Of a DNA stretch of 64,000 bases, positions 46,816-59,113 are shown one piece after another. Numbering within the stretch: the stretch's first letter is position 1; each line of letters begins with the position of its first letter. Source of the stretch: Ectobius pallidus (lineage: Eukaryota; Arthropoda; Insecta; Blattodea; Ectobiidae); the NCBI GenBank assembly GCA_964059195.1, contig CAXKWD010000001.1, forward strand, positions 154,988,532 to 155,052,531, given 5' to 3'. Under the pieces are notes generated by a model, which saw only the letters and a list, made by a program, of their open reading frames with translations, ran no database searches and had not been told where the DNA came from. Position numbers and translations under genes: made by a program.

Positions 46816-47937
46816 ATACACTACTGCTAAACGCGGTCGCGCGGTATGTAGATAAAATCTTGTTGCCCATTTTGTTGTGATTTTTTCACTTTGTAGAAGA
46901 GTTTTCTCGTTACGTATAATTATACAGGAGTAAATAAGGACAGTCTCTATGAACTGCTGTTTAGTAATCCTTGAAAAGCCTAGTTAGTATACATGTAGCC
47001 TACATGGGTATTTACACTTTTCATTGCTGTCAGATGTGAAAGGGGGTTTTGATGGTGGCAGTTAGCAGGTAAAAGTGAGAGTTACCACTCTTAATTGTAT
47101 CTAATTCGCGTGAACATTCATGTTGTGATGTTTGTTAGTCCCTTTCAATTGAAACCAGCCATCCAGTGATATGAATCTGCTAAACGTGGCCAACTCTGCT
47201 AAATTGAAATGATGAGAGATGTCAGCACTGAGCTGCATTTGGTCAATCTTGTTACAGTATATCGGCATCACTTTGACTTAGTGCTGGAGGGGATTCAAAA
47301 ATATGACATGGATTCACTCTGCTTGGATGAAGCTGTATCTGCTTTGAGCCATGTATAATACACAGAGGTAAAAGAAAAGAAAACATGGGTTCAGGAGTTT
47401 TGAGTCATGTTTTTTTTTCTTCTTTTAATAATTTTAGCTTGTCATAAGTCAATAACTGAAACAGTTTCCTTCTTTACGGTATACATTTTTCGTTTGTCTG
47501 TTAGATTAACTCTAACGTACATTATTAACGCCGAAGCTCAAGGCGGGACTCAAAGCTGCAGCCTCCTTCACCCCTATCCCAATTCAAGATGCCTTACCGC
47601 GGCTAAGAAGACCGGCCTATTAATACAAAAATAATAAAACAACAATAGTAATAAATATAACAATAGTTTTATTTAAGCTGATGTAATTTAATAATGCCAA
47701 GACTAATAATGCATTGAATGATACAAATAGATTAAGTTATACAAAAGCATTAGATGATACATTGATACAATATTCTGTATCTAATAATATTCTAACCAAT
47801 TTGACGTTATTAAAAAAAACAGAGAATAAGTTTTGCTTACTGTTACATATTATTACATACTATTGCATAAAATACTATATAAACTGAATTAGGTACACAG
47901 AACATGAAAAATATACATTATTATGTAATATGTATAC
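46816..47937. other. Spacer with a short coding-like frame
   Basis: A 49-codon frame at 47209-47358 (plus) reads like a protein piece: MMRDVSTELHLVNLVTVYRH, then HFDLVLEGIQKYDMDSL. It is bounded by stops and could be a relic of a hAT or zinc-finger (ZMYM-like) transposase. That is speculative. Nothing else supported. Confidence 0.25.
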
Positions 47938-48006
47938 AGGGTGTTTCAAAAATACTTTTACAAACTTCGGGCATGGGTTCCTTACACCAAAAGAAGGAAA
48001 CAAGTT
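47938..48006 (+). mobile_element. Transposon end fragment, pair of 58636
   Basis: ACAGGGTGTTTCAAAAATAC followed by TTTTACAAACTTCGGGCATG and GGTTCCTTACA is almost identical to 58636-58702 for 65 bp. A TA-CAGGGTG start fits a Tc1/mariner-like or similar terminus. The rest of the element is not recognisable here. Confidence 0.65.
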
Positions 48007-49454
48007 AATATGCGACTTTGTAAATAATCGTGTGTAGGTGAGAGTACATTATAGGCTAGGAATATATTTTTTTATGCATATATTATTGCTCTCAATATTT
48101 CTCCATGCGTGACATTATGCAATTTCATTAAAATTTTAACTATGCAACGTATTTAACATTTTTAACATCGATGTACTGTATATTTCTTCAAATATGTTGG
48201 GCGCTCTGATTTTTCCCGGTTCGCAACCTGTAAATACAGGAAGATTTAATTGTTTTTTTAACGATAAATAAATAAAAGAGAGAGGAATAAAACTGTTAAA
48301 TTGACGTAATTTCGAATTTTTTTGTAGTTTATAAAAATATGTTTTAAAATGAGAGGTTTGATTGAACAATATAATTTTTTCTCCTAACAGAAAGAAATAA
48401 TACACAAAAAATTCGTAAGTCAGTTTTATTTCGCGGGAAGTGAGATGCGAAAAAAAATATAGGAATTCTTGTTTTATTTTCGCCAGGCGAAGTTATGCAC
48501 ACGATTTATTCCAAAAAATCATATAAAAATTCATGACAGAAAAACTATTTGAGATATTTAAGTCAGCCTTTTTAAGGCTATTGTTAGCGATGTGAAGTAG
48601 CCTACAAGAGCAGAAATTTCACTACAACTGGTAAAAAATGGCGTATAAATTGGAATTTTTACTATTGGATTATTTTTTTTTTAATGACAATGCAATTTTG
48701 AAAATTTGGATATACTTCCTGTACAAGAATATAATTTAGGAAATTTCATTTGAATCACGATGTAACCTAGTGCAATAGTAAGTGTGATTCTGAACATCCG
48801 GGCGTCAACTTCAGCTGATGGTGTGGGTGGGAATTAGTTGCGATGCTCATCCATACGCAAACTACACATCTGTGCGGGTAAATATGCAAAAATATGCATA
48901 TGTATTCCGTAACAAAAGAAAAGTCCGAACACTTTCGAATGAAATGCCACCTGACATGCCACGAAGGGAGGAATGGGTAGCAGATTAAAGATGGATGGAA
49001 ATGAGAACAAACATTTTACACTTCAAGCAAAATGCAAATTTATCCACCATCAATATTCAAAAGTACGACTTTACAACTGAAAAGTTATAAAACTTCTGTG
49101 TATTCTTCTGCAAGGCAAGGATGTAAAGTTTTCTAATGCATTAATTGCTATTCGTATAGATCAGCATAAATGAAATTTCATGGAGTAAAATTAAACGTTG
49201 CTGGGCAATTTAAATAACAGAATATCTTACCCCGTGTAATGAGCTGAGTAGCAAGCACATTTCTTGCAGTTAAAATAACTTCTATTGTTTGTCCTCATGA
49301 GAGGAAAAGTTAGTAAGTCATTGGCTTCTGTTACCAAGTTCGCGATTCGACCTTGACTCAGGTCTATGACATTTTGTGATCCAGTCCCATGTCTATAATT
49401 ATATTTTACAAGCATATAAAAATATATTTTAGTCAACATTACGGAACAAGTATA
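48007..49454. other. AT-rich spacer
   Basis: No gene. 48780-48920 has ATGC-rich motifs (AAATATGCAAAAATATGCAT) suggestive of transposon interior but unassigned. Confidence 0.35.
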
Positions 49455-49605
49455 GTTGGGAGCTGACGAGATGATCCGTGATTTGGTGGTGGCATGCAGG
49501 GGGAAGACGGTGTTGTGCTATAACTCCAAGTGTAGGGGAGCGCTGCTATTGGCTGCAGATAAGAGCTCCTCAGTCTGGCCAGGGATCATCTCGTCAGCTC
49601 CCAAC
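49455..49605. mobile_element. 151-bp GC-rich MITE with perfect 23-bp TIRs
   Basis: The left terminus 49455-49477 and right terminus 49583-49605 are exact inverted copies beginning GTTGGGAGCTGACGAGATGA. The interior is GC-richer than the neighbourhood (GGGGGAAGACGGTG, GGAGCGCTGCTATTGGCTGC). The perfect termini indicate recent mobility or constraint. No second copy is in the window, and the target duplication is unclear. Confidence 0.7.
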
Positions 49606-49798
49606 AATAAACACCACTCTTTAAATAAAATAAACCATAACCTGCTACCAACCTATTTTCATAATTCTTTCAGAATTTATTCCAAAAGCTTTATAAAATA
49701 ATTAACATAGAATGGAAGTGAAAAAAAATGATTATGAAGATTTTTGAGGGAGTATAGTTCATGTCACGCGCGTGTGTTTATATAAACAACCCTTAAAA

Positions 49799-50062
49799 TA
49801 ATTCTAGAGTGATAGGGAAAAAGCGAATAAGTCAAAATTCCAAAGTTTCAGAAATGGCAAAAAACAATTTATTTCCACAGCACTGTTACACTGTTTAGTA
49901 CAGTCCACCAGATATTTTTACACAGTATCTTATACTATGTAAAAATATCAGGGTGGACTGATCTAAATAGTGTAAAAATGCTGTAAAAATAAATGGTTAT
50001 TTGTGTCTTCTAAAACTTTGGTATTTTGACTTATTCGCTTTTTCCCTATCACTCTAAAATTA
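49799..50062 (+). mobile_element. MITE family A, copy 1
   Basis: Terminal inverted repeats of about 40 bp begin TCTAGAGTGATAGGGAAAAA with GCGAATAAGTCAAAAT inside. The interior is itself near-palindromic around 49925-49960 (ATATTTTTACACAGTATC / GATAC-ATGTAAAAATAT). It is the reverse complement of 59339-59600 over its full length at about 90% identity by eye. Confidence 0.8.
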
Positions 50063-52933
50063 ACTACAGAAACAACACTGCTCACCATACGAAGAGGGAA
50101 TTTCCTGTTTTGTTTGTCTCAGCATGTTGCAAGAATGACGAAGCTATTTATCTTGAGATAATATGAACCTCAGGTTATATTTATAATGACTATTTGTGGA
50201 TTTACAGAATTAGGTATATAATGAATAATAAAAAAATTAAAATAAAACATCGGTATTTGTTTCATAGTAAACAAGAATGAAAGATCCGATGGAGATGCAA
50301 TCGATATTTTAGCCATGGTCATGCTGCGTGCGAATATTAGGCCTACCAACGTCATGAAAATCAGCTACTTATGTAAAACAGATCCTCTTAGGTGCGGCAA
50401 AAAAAGTGTTAAAAATAAAACGATAAAAGTATGATGATGGACATGTATGAATGGTTGAAATCTCACACATTATGTTGGATTAATCGCTGTTTATAAGCTA
50501 AATAGTCATATTAAAATAAGAAGTTGAAATATATGAAGATGGAGATATGGATATTTAACATGAGGACTTCAAATTTCATGGTTTCCAAAGGTAAGTCAAA
50601 AACCATTTAAAATGGAAAGTTATGGAGCATTTTTCTCTCCAGTACTGTAACAGAGGTATGAATGGACTTCTAAGGCATTTTAAGTTATCTTTATGAAGGA
50701 TGGTAGATACAATTTACAAAAAATATTTAAAGAATAATAATAACAATCCTTTATCTTCAAGATAGGCTTATCCGTCATAATCAGAAGAAGTTCTTTTATA
50801 GTTTGTCCGGTAAAATCCTGGGCGAAATGAAAATATTCACACCAATTCCAAGGTATTAGAGAAGTAGTAGGCGTGAGGTAACTGTAGGACCCGCAGACCC
50901 TTCGATGCGGGAGGGCCTAGATCCTAGGGGACGCTTACATTAAAATAGGGCAGTTCTAACAATTCAATAAAACCATAGGCCTATTGTTTACGTGATACCA
51001 TACCACAGGCGCTATTATATGGCCTATGTATTTTAAGCATCGAATGTGAGAGATACACAACAATTTACGTGATACTCAAATGATACTAGACGCTTTGCCA
51101 TTTCTAAGACCATTAAGGAACCTGCATATTACAGAGTGCCTGTGCCCGTTTTTGGAGGTAAGCGTTGTATCTAGCATCCAGGAAATAATACTACTTTATT
51201 TCCTAATGTCCTACACTACTACTACTAATACTAATAACAATGATATCATCTGCCGGTTATAATGACTCAGGCAAATTTGAATGCCACTGACGTCTAGTCA
51301 GCCTATCAAATTTGATATTTCCCGCGGACGAAGAATTGCTACTCACCCCATACGTTTGAACACCAATCGATTTGTTAAAGGGCCCAAATTAAACTCTGCA
51401 GGGGGGCGATCTTTCTCTACCGTATCTGTGTTAAGATATTTTGTATAATTTGTGGAAGGGTGAATTTAGAGGCCTATGAACGAAATCTTACGAGGATCTC
51501 CTTAACAATAAATTCTTGCAGCAATGAATAGTCCCCACGTAAACATAATTTGAAATGTCAACGAAAACTCTGTCAAGTGAAATATAAGTAAATAACAAAA
51601 AGGAACTGCTAATCTTGAGTATAAAGTCTTCTATGAAACTCTCACATGACTTCCTCTACTCTATAATCTTGAGTCATATAGAAAGTCATGACTCTCAGTG
51701 AATCATAGAAAAGTCATGACTCTCAGTGAGTCATAGAGAAAGTGATAGCATTTTATCAGTGAGTATGCAGTTATCTCGGCCTCACATAAAGCTAAAATTT
51801 ATTTTTTTGGGAAAAAAATTCTATCTTCAGAGAATTTCTTCGAAATGATTTCTAGGATTCATGTTTTAGGCATTGGTGGAAGCACAGGCCTATAGTGTAC
51901 AAAAATTTAAACAAAATTGTTAACATCGTGGGCGAGAAAATCCCAAAGAAAATTATGAATTTAAATAAATAGTAAGTTAATAGTACGAAACATTCAATAC
52001 ACATTTTCACGTCATTTCCGCCATAGATGCACAACTCTCCTATACATTTTTGTTTTAATAACTTCTCGTTCTCATGCTAAGTTGTTCAATCAGATAAACT
52101 GACACAAGCAAAGCCATTTTTAAACAATAATTTCCGATTCACGAGGACCCAAAATTTGTACTAGGCCTATACTAAAAACTTTTGAAATCAAGGTCACATG
52201 CAATCCTTTTTTACCTATGGTACGAATAAAGTAATAAGTGATAGCGATTGAGTAATTCCTGTATTCACAATTGTTTACACAGTGTCTTATTGCGGAAACG
52301 AATGACTACAGCATGTGTTGATAACAAACACAGCTGTACATGTATACAAACCTGTCAGGTTACAGTAACATCCCTGTTTACATTATTCTGTTAACGTGGC
52401 TTTTTCAATCTGTGTGCAAAACTATTTTCGTTCCGGTGGCTTTGGAAAAAAAAAATGTTATAAAAGAGTAAAACACAATGGTTATATGACGTAATAATAA
52501 AACAATTTCCAGCCACACCAAATATTTATTCCTGTCTCTCAGATTACCGTTCTGTTGATTTTGACATCACCCACCCTTCCTCCTGCTCCAATCCCTGACT
52601 GTGTAGTACACGACCGACGCGTCAAAAAGTTATGAAAAATTGCGCATAGCGTCTGCGGTTTTTCATAATTACATTCTATGTGTTAATTTCACTTCACAAG
52701 AGTTTTTCTGTAATCAGTTTGCTGCGAGTCACTCAACTGTTAGGTCAGAGTAAGGTGACAAGCCGAAATCAATGGCATAGCTTTTTTATTTCAACAACAC
52801 CAACTGCGCTGTAAAAAATAACAAAAAATGTTTTATAACTTCCGAAGGGAAACTCTCCCATGTAACTACAAAACCGGAATTTTTCACAGGGTAATCTATG
52901 CAGAATCTGTGTTATGTAGCTACAGTTTTCTCA
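50063..52933. other. Spacer
   Basis: Holds a 28-bp direct repeat at 51682-51737 (AAAGTCATGACTCTCAGTGA twice) and a 10-bp inverted pair TTATGAAAAA/TTTTTCATAA at 52631-52669. No gene recognised. Confidence 0.4.
51682..51737. repeat. 28-bp direct duplication
   Basis: AAAGTCATGACTCTCAGTGA followed by (A/G)(A)TCATAGA appears twice in tandem, with partial units on either side. Confidence 0.75.
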
Positions 52934-52935
52934 TA

Positions 52936-53333
52936 AAGGCTAGTTTACACGATGACACTAGGTTTCGTAACCACTTTCATGAAAGTGATTTCGTGAAACT
53001 AATTACACACATTTTCTTTTCAATGCAACCGCACATTTCATGTCATTTCTGAAGTTCAAGTTGTTAAAATCCCATATAAACGTTTGAAACACGTATTAAT
53101 ACAGGCATTTCACAATTTCCTCACTTCCCCATTTCATTTTACGAAATGCGAACAAGCTAAATAAACGTATAATCTCAAAATTACTATTATAGTTTCGTGA
53201 AAAGTTGGAATCAGCCGAAACTGCGTTGTGTCGTAACTCATTGTCGCCAGTACATCTAGCGCTTGCGCATTCAAGTAAAAAACAGTTGCACAACTCAGTT
53301 ACGAAACCTAATTTCGTCGTGTAAACTAGCCTT
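52936..53333. mobile_element. 398-bp MITE with 36-bp TIRs and TA target
   Basis: Termini 52936-52971 and 53298-53333 match at 33 of 36 positions, starting AAGGCTAGTTTACACGA and sharing GGTTTCGTAAC. TA lies on both sides (52934-52935 and 53334-53335). The interior has a small palindrome CACTTTCATGAAAGTG. A solo right end of the same family is at 46736-46815. No transposase. Confidence 0.8.
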
Positions 53334-53335
53334 TA

Positions 53336-55604
53336 GGGGCACTCTGGTGATAGTAGTTTACAGTTTTATCTCTACAGGATGTATATAAATATACTTTGAA
53401 AGGCTATGTGCTAAATAGAAAGGTATCTTGTTAACACTTTTTGAATCTTCCATTATTAACATGGGGTCCTATTACATTTATTTTAGCAACATTTGTAAGA
53501 ACAAATTTGGCGACACTGCTGGCTATTTAACTACCTTCCTCGTTATTAGTGTACTTATTATCGGCTAAGTGATTAGAAGCAGAATGACCGTAGAGGTAAA
53601 TGTTTGCCTGAATAATTATACTCCAATGAACGCCGCTTAATGTAATCGCGGATAATGTTATCAGTCGGATAATGTTATCACTTTTATGAAATCATGCATT
53701 GAAAACATAAGCTGTTTATTGTGATCCAAGTTTCGGTTTATGTTGACACATTTTCCTTTTACTGCTTCATTTCCAAGTTTTGATTTTAAGGCTTTCGTTT
53801 CTAACTCAATATTGTATTGTGTAATGGACGTATCGTTACTGTTTCCAGCTCACAGGATGATCCGATCGAGGGGGTGGCAATATCTAACTTTCTCTTTTCA
53901 GCAATGAAACATGTTTAACCCCTCAGTTAAGCCTTAAGCTGCAGCTTTTGATTTATGAAGATAAACAGTGCATTGATGGCCAGTGTAAAATGAAGGCTTA
54001 AAAAGACAGACGTTAGATGTTTTACTACGCGGTGTTTACCAAAGATAAATAGACTTCCAACACGTCGACTTCCAAACAATAGACACAAAAATAATTGTTT
54101 GAGTCTAATACTGTATTATGAGTGGTTCAATGATTGACAGTTACATGAATTAATATGAATTAATAGAGTTTAATTATGTTTCGAGTCTATTATCTTATGT
54201 AGGAATAAATACTCTTAAATTAATTATTTCGGCTATTGTTATCAATCGGTTAATACTATCAGATTAGTTGCATTTTGAAGTGATCACAACAAGCGGCGGG
54301 CACTGTATATGAAAAAAACTATTTTACTTTGAATTACATTCAAAATCTTTAAAAAAGAACAATTTCTTTTAAATAATAAACACGACAGCAACACTCGTTA
54401 AGAGTTCGGGTAATTATAGGATTCTCTGCAAACCCAGCTCCTTTTTTTGCACTTGTTGCATAGTGTTTTCGGTTAGAAAAATAAACAACAAAATCTGAAA
54501 CTAAGAGCAAGCGAAATATACAACACTGCTAGGGTAAACAAAATCAGGAAGGTGTGTAAACGTCGCTAGGCAAAGAAAACAAGAGAGAGTTACTAAATGT
54601 CGCCATGATACACGAAACAAAGTAGAAGCCACTGTTGTTAAGATAGGAAATTGCTTATACTAGCAGGAGGGGTAGGAAATTTATGCTCGGGATGTCCACT
54701 GAGGTCCCAGATGTTGGCCATATCGAAGCATCGTGGGATACTGAGTGGGAGGGGGTGGTTGGTGGTTAATAACGATTCAAGGGGGAGAATTTGGAGCACC
54801 TCCCGGCTGCAGAACATTTAGCAAACATGGCGATAGGACAATTATATGAAGTTGTTCTGATTTTTACTTGCCTGCAAGTTGCAGGCTATGAATACTGATG
54901 CGGGAAGAACACCAGCACAAGCTATGAGGGATGTTTTGCTTATAGACCACCCCCTCTGTTGTGTTCTCAATTCTCATCCATCAATCTCGCTGGTTTCTGC
55001 CCTAGTTAACTTCAGGGTGTGATACCGGGAAAAAGGGGAAATTGACTACCATAACCGGCTCAAAAGGGTTTGTGAAAGTACATTTTTAACGTCGTAGGTG
55101 TTCTTATTTACTGTTGGACATGTCTATAAAACGATACCATCTATTTGTTAACTTTCGTATCTTTAATAACGTAAATATAAATATAAAATGTATATCTTTA
55201 GTATCTAAGAACATACGTCAGATAGTGTGGTTCATTGTATAAAAAAATATAATTGCAATATATAGGCTAACATTATTTGTAGTTTAAAATATTAAAATCT
55301 TGATATTTTTCTGAAAACAAAAATCTTACTATGTAACGGGAATGATTATGACTATAGTCCGTGCAGAAATGTGGAATGAGTAGGTATTTTCCGTTCTAGA
55401 ATCGGGCCTAAGTAAAAAAGTATGTCTGCCCCATTCCTAAGTAGATATGAGTAATGCGCAAGGGTGAAACCGAATACTTGTTTTCTTCAGGGTCGGTTCT
55501 AGAGCGACGATACCCTCCCAGGCCACTGTCTAAAACATTTGCGCGCCGACTATACATAACTGTTTAGTCTTTCAAAGTGTCTTTTAAAAGCCGAATAACC
55601 CTAT
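53336..55604. other. Spacer
   Basis: Mostly AT-rich; somewhat GC-richer patches at 54660-54830 and 55480-55550 have no recognised content. Confidence 0.35.
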
Positions 55605-55982
55605 CTGATCGGCTTCACAATAAAGCTTTTTATAATACTGGATTTTGTTGTTTCTTTTTTCTGATCGGCTTCACAATAAAGCCTTTTATAATACTGGATT
55701 TTTTGTTTCTTTTTTTCTGATCGGCTTCACAATAATACTTGATATTTTTGTTTCTTTTTTCTGATCGGATTCACAATAAAGCCTTTTATAATACTGGATT
55801 TTTTTTGTTTCTTTTTTCTGATCGGCTTCACAATAAAGCCTTTTATAATACTTGATATTTTTGTTTCTTTTTTTCTGATCGGCTTCACAATAAAGCCTTT
55901 TATAAGACTGGATTTTTTGTTTCTTTTTTCTGATCGGTTTCAAATAAAGCCTTTTATAATAATGGATTTTTTGTTTCTTTTT
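55605..55982. repeat. 56-bp minisatellite, seven units
   Basis: Units begin CTGATCGG at 55605, 55661, 55717, 55761, 55818, 55875 and 55930, and run CTTCACAATAAAGCCTTTTA ... GGATTTTTTGTTTC. The third unit is 44 bp because it lacks part of AAAGCCTTTTATAATA. An 85-codon minus frame (KRLYCEADQKK repeats) is an artefact of the array. Confidence 0.95.
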
Positions 55983-56776
55983 TTATATGTCCATGTTGTA
56001 GTTTGAGTAATTGAGAACCGATTTGACAAAACTCAACATCTTCATTTTTTGCCAAATTCGTTTTTTAATGGTTTTAGGTGCCTTGAAATGAGCTCTTTAA
56101 GATGGTGAAAAAGAACATAAGAAAAGTCAACATAACCAATTCATTTTGAAGCCTCAATATGCAAGGTTTCTATATTCTATTTGTTAATCAAAACTAATGA
56201 AACCTTCTCCTGAACAATTTATGCTTCGGCACATGCTGAGCTTTGTCAAAACGGTCCTCAATTGGATAGGGTCCTTTTTATATGTGTTTTGTATTATTAA
56301 TGACTTTGTCTATTACACTATAATTCAAATAAATAATTATATGCAAAACAGGTAATTGTTTAACTGTTCTTGAAAAGAAAAAACTTTAGCACAAAACTCT
56401 GATGACAAATACTCAAATGACTTCCTCTACTTCTCATAATCCAATAAAGTAGCAGCATTGAAGGAGTGTGCATTTAATGATAATAATAATATATAATATT
56501 ATGATATATACCATATATATTTTACAATTGTTGGCTTCTTCAAAGAGAACATACTAATCTACGTTAAAAAATTAATGTAACTAAATCGATTACAAAATTA
56601 TTAGAAACACAGTGGTGCAGCTACAGAGTGGAATTTGTGTTGTAATAAAGTATTAGTAACTTCTTTTTTCTAAATCGGTTGTAATCGAAATGAACAATGT
56701 CTTTGCAAAATTTATTGTATAATATTATATCTTGGTACATTACACTTAGGCTATACGTTTATAACTGTTCTTTGTA
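55983..56776. other. AT-rich spacer
   Basis: No gene recognised. Confidence 0.4.
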
Positions 56777-56927
56777 GATTTATGTGACTTGCATGATCTA
56801 CTTTCATATTATGAGTGATATTCTAAGCTTCTTTTAAATTCATTTACGATTGGATTTATGTGACTTGCATGATCTACTTTCATATTATGAGTGATATTCT
56901 AAGCTTCTTTTAAATTCATTTACGATT
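56777..56927. repeat. Perfect 76-bp tandem duplication
   Basis: 56777-56852 is repeated without mismatch at 56853-56927 (75 of 76 bp), beginning GATTTATGTGACTTGCATG. Identity indicates a very recent event or an assembly artefact. Confidence 0.95.
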
Positions 56928-57481
56928 CGCTAATATTATATAAGTCTTATTCAAAGACGAAGTTTATTTCCTCGGAGGTAAGATTTAAAGCCTGAGATTT
57001 TTTATGAGATGAGTAGATTAAGTTATAACCACCCTTAATGCAGTTTAAAAGGTAGATTGTTTTATGGTTAAGGCGGGAGTGTACTGCTACTAAGGCCTTT
57101 GACCATCGCCGCATATAATTTATTTTTTTAAAATATCTCTAGGAAACAAGTTTTGTTTCTTAATAAATTCTGTTTTGTATAAAATTAAAACAATTTTATG
57201 AAAAATGCAAAATATAAAATTGTCTTCATTTAACGTGGTAGTAGAAGTACGAGACAAGTCACAATGCTTCGTCTTACAGCCCCCTAAAGATATTAAATCA
57301 AAATATGAATTTTAATTTATATTCAACTATTCATGTTTGAGCTATTCTGCTCACAGACACACACGCGCTCGCGCAAAACGTGCACCCCCAAAACGTACAT
57401 TCTTCTTGAAAACTTGACATCGGCTTTATTGTCAAATAAAATAATTAGTATACCTTCAGTACCTATAGTAGAAGTAGAGAA
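56928..57481. other. AT-rich spacer
   Basis: No gene recognised. Confidence 0.35.
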
Positions 57482-57728
57482 AGTACAAATGAGGGGAATA
57501 TTAGCAAACCTGGCAATCTCCACTTTGTTAAAGATAGAGGTGCTAACTTCTAATGAAAGTTTAATGCATTTCCTGGTACATATTTAGTGTATGTGTTACA
57601 AATCTGAATTCCTTCCTTATGTGGGAAGTCGGATTTGCAACACATACACTAAATATGTACCAGGAAATGCGTTAAACTTTCTCACAATGGAGATTGCCGG
57701 GTATGTTAATAGACTACTCAAATATCCT
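57482..57728. repeat. Imperfect inverted repeat with 27-nt loop
   Basis: The core arms 57512-57604 and 57632-57700 pair strongly (TGTGTTACAAATC against GATTTGCAACACA, and TTTCCTGGTACATATTTAGT against its complement). The left arm carries an extra segment of about 24 bp. Weaker pairing extends to about 57482 and 57728. It is a foldback or MITE-like structure. Confidence 0.75.
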
Positions 57729-58635
57729 ATATATATATGAGGGAATGAAGAATCCTGCTTTGAGTTCGCAACCAGCATGTACTTTAATCGAGATCTATAA
57801 CAGTATCAAAATAACTTCTAACTTGACCATCAACTTCTTCCTAACCTCAATAATTTATTGGTATGAGGCAAGACATTTGCAACTATGTATCTTTCACTTA
57901 ATATGAAATTTTCAATAGTGATAATAATAGAATATATAAATGTCCACTATGGTAGTACACATTTTTTAAAAATCCGGGATTTGTTTAAGCATGTTATGTG
58001 TGTTCATTGATGGACCGGAAAAAAAATATTTAAGTAAATGATACTGCAAACAATAAATAACACCCAATCCTTAACATTAAATACTGCATGCATATCCAAC
58101 CGAAGATACAAAATTGTCATGCAATTTTAGCGATTTCTCGTTTCCCACTAACATTTCATCCACGTGAGAAACTAACAAGAAGTTAAGTAACATGATGGAG
58201 AAAGAGTCGACTTTAGCCTAGAAGCATTACAGAGGCTAGCAAGATTTATTTTACAACTTTATTCTGGATGACTGAAGTTAAAAGTATAACATAATGTAAG
58301 TTACAGTGTCGATGGTATCCATATGGGATATGAATAACAAAGGAAAGGCTCTGGTTTGGGACGTCAGATCCTTCAGTTCACTTTGGAAGTTATAATGACC
58401 TGCTCCAGGCGATCAGTACAGCGAGCAAAGTTTAAAGCCACTTCTTGTTATATTGAAAATGCCTGCCAACCCCATATTTAAAAGCATTTGCAAAAACATT
58501 GAATTACATAGCACCGGTATCAAACATGATAATACTGCAATCATTCTTTCTTTAACCGATTTACCTCTTATTTCTAGAGACTTTCATCCCACTGCCCACA
58601 GGGAAGGGGTCAAGTCCTGTGAATTATATAGGCCT
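57729..58635. other. Spacer
   Basis: AT-rich; the 86-codon plus frame at 58453-58713 runs into the transposon end at 58636 and is not supported as a gene. Confidence 0.35.
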
Positions 58636-58830
58636 ACAGGGTGTTTAAAAAATACTTTTACAAACTTCGGGCATGGGTTCCTTACATCAAGAGAAGGAAA
58701 AAAGTTCATATGAAGATATGTCCCATAATCCTTGTTTCCTCGTTAGGAACTGTTCAATACGTTGGTACACTCATAACACGTCAACACACTAAACTCATTA
58801 CAAATGCTCGAAATGTCCTCTTGCTTCTAG
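58636..58830 (+). mobile_element. Transposon end fragment, pair of 47938
   Basis: TACAGGGTGTTTAAAAAATA with CTTCGGGCATGGGTTCCTTA matches 47938-48006 for 65 bp. The sequence after it (TTCATATGAAGATATGTCCC, GCTCGAAATGTCCTCTTGC) probably belongs to the same element but is absent in the other copy. Confidence 0.6.
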
Positions 58831-58876
58831 ACATGGAGGGATGTATAGCCACGGAGTCAGTTAGTTAGTTTAGCAG
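58831..58876. mobile_element. Fragment of the SINE family seen at 62.9 kb
   Basis: GGAGGGATGTATAGCCACGG followed by AGT and TTAGTTAG matches the right end of the insertion at 62916-63063. It directly follows the transposon fragment. Confidence 0.5.
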
Positions 58877-59105
58877 TGGAAAAGTTAAATAATGAACTTC
58901 TGTAAACTATAATATATTTCCACAAAATTTGATGTAATTGCAACTAATAGAAGTTGAGAAATATATATTTTGTACACAAAATATAAACTTACGGAAGTTA
59001 GTAATACATCCCAGCTACGTAACTTATATTTAATGAATCTTCTTAACTTATATTCACTGAATTGTATCCTTTTTGTGGAGCGACCTTTAAAATCTTACAT
59101 GTTCT

Positions 59106-59113
59106 GTTATGAT
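59106..59113. repeat. 8-bp target-site duplication, left
   Basis: GTTATGAT is repeated exactly at 59884-59891. Confidence 0.9.

Noticed and set aside
55686..55943. 85-codon repetitive protein
   Set aside because: Product of the 56-bp minisatellite; units differ in length and break the frame.
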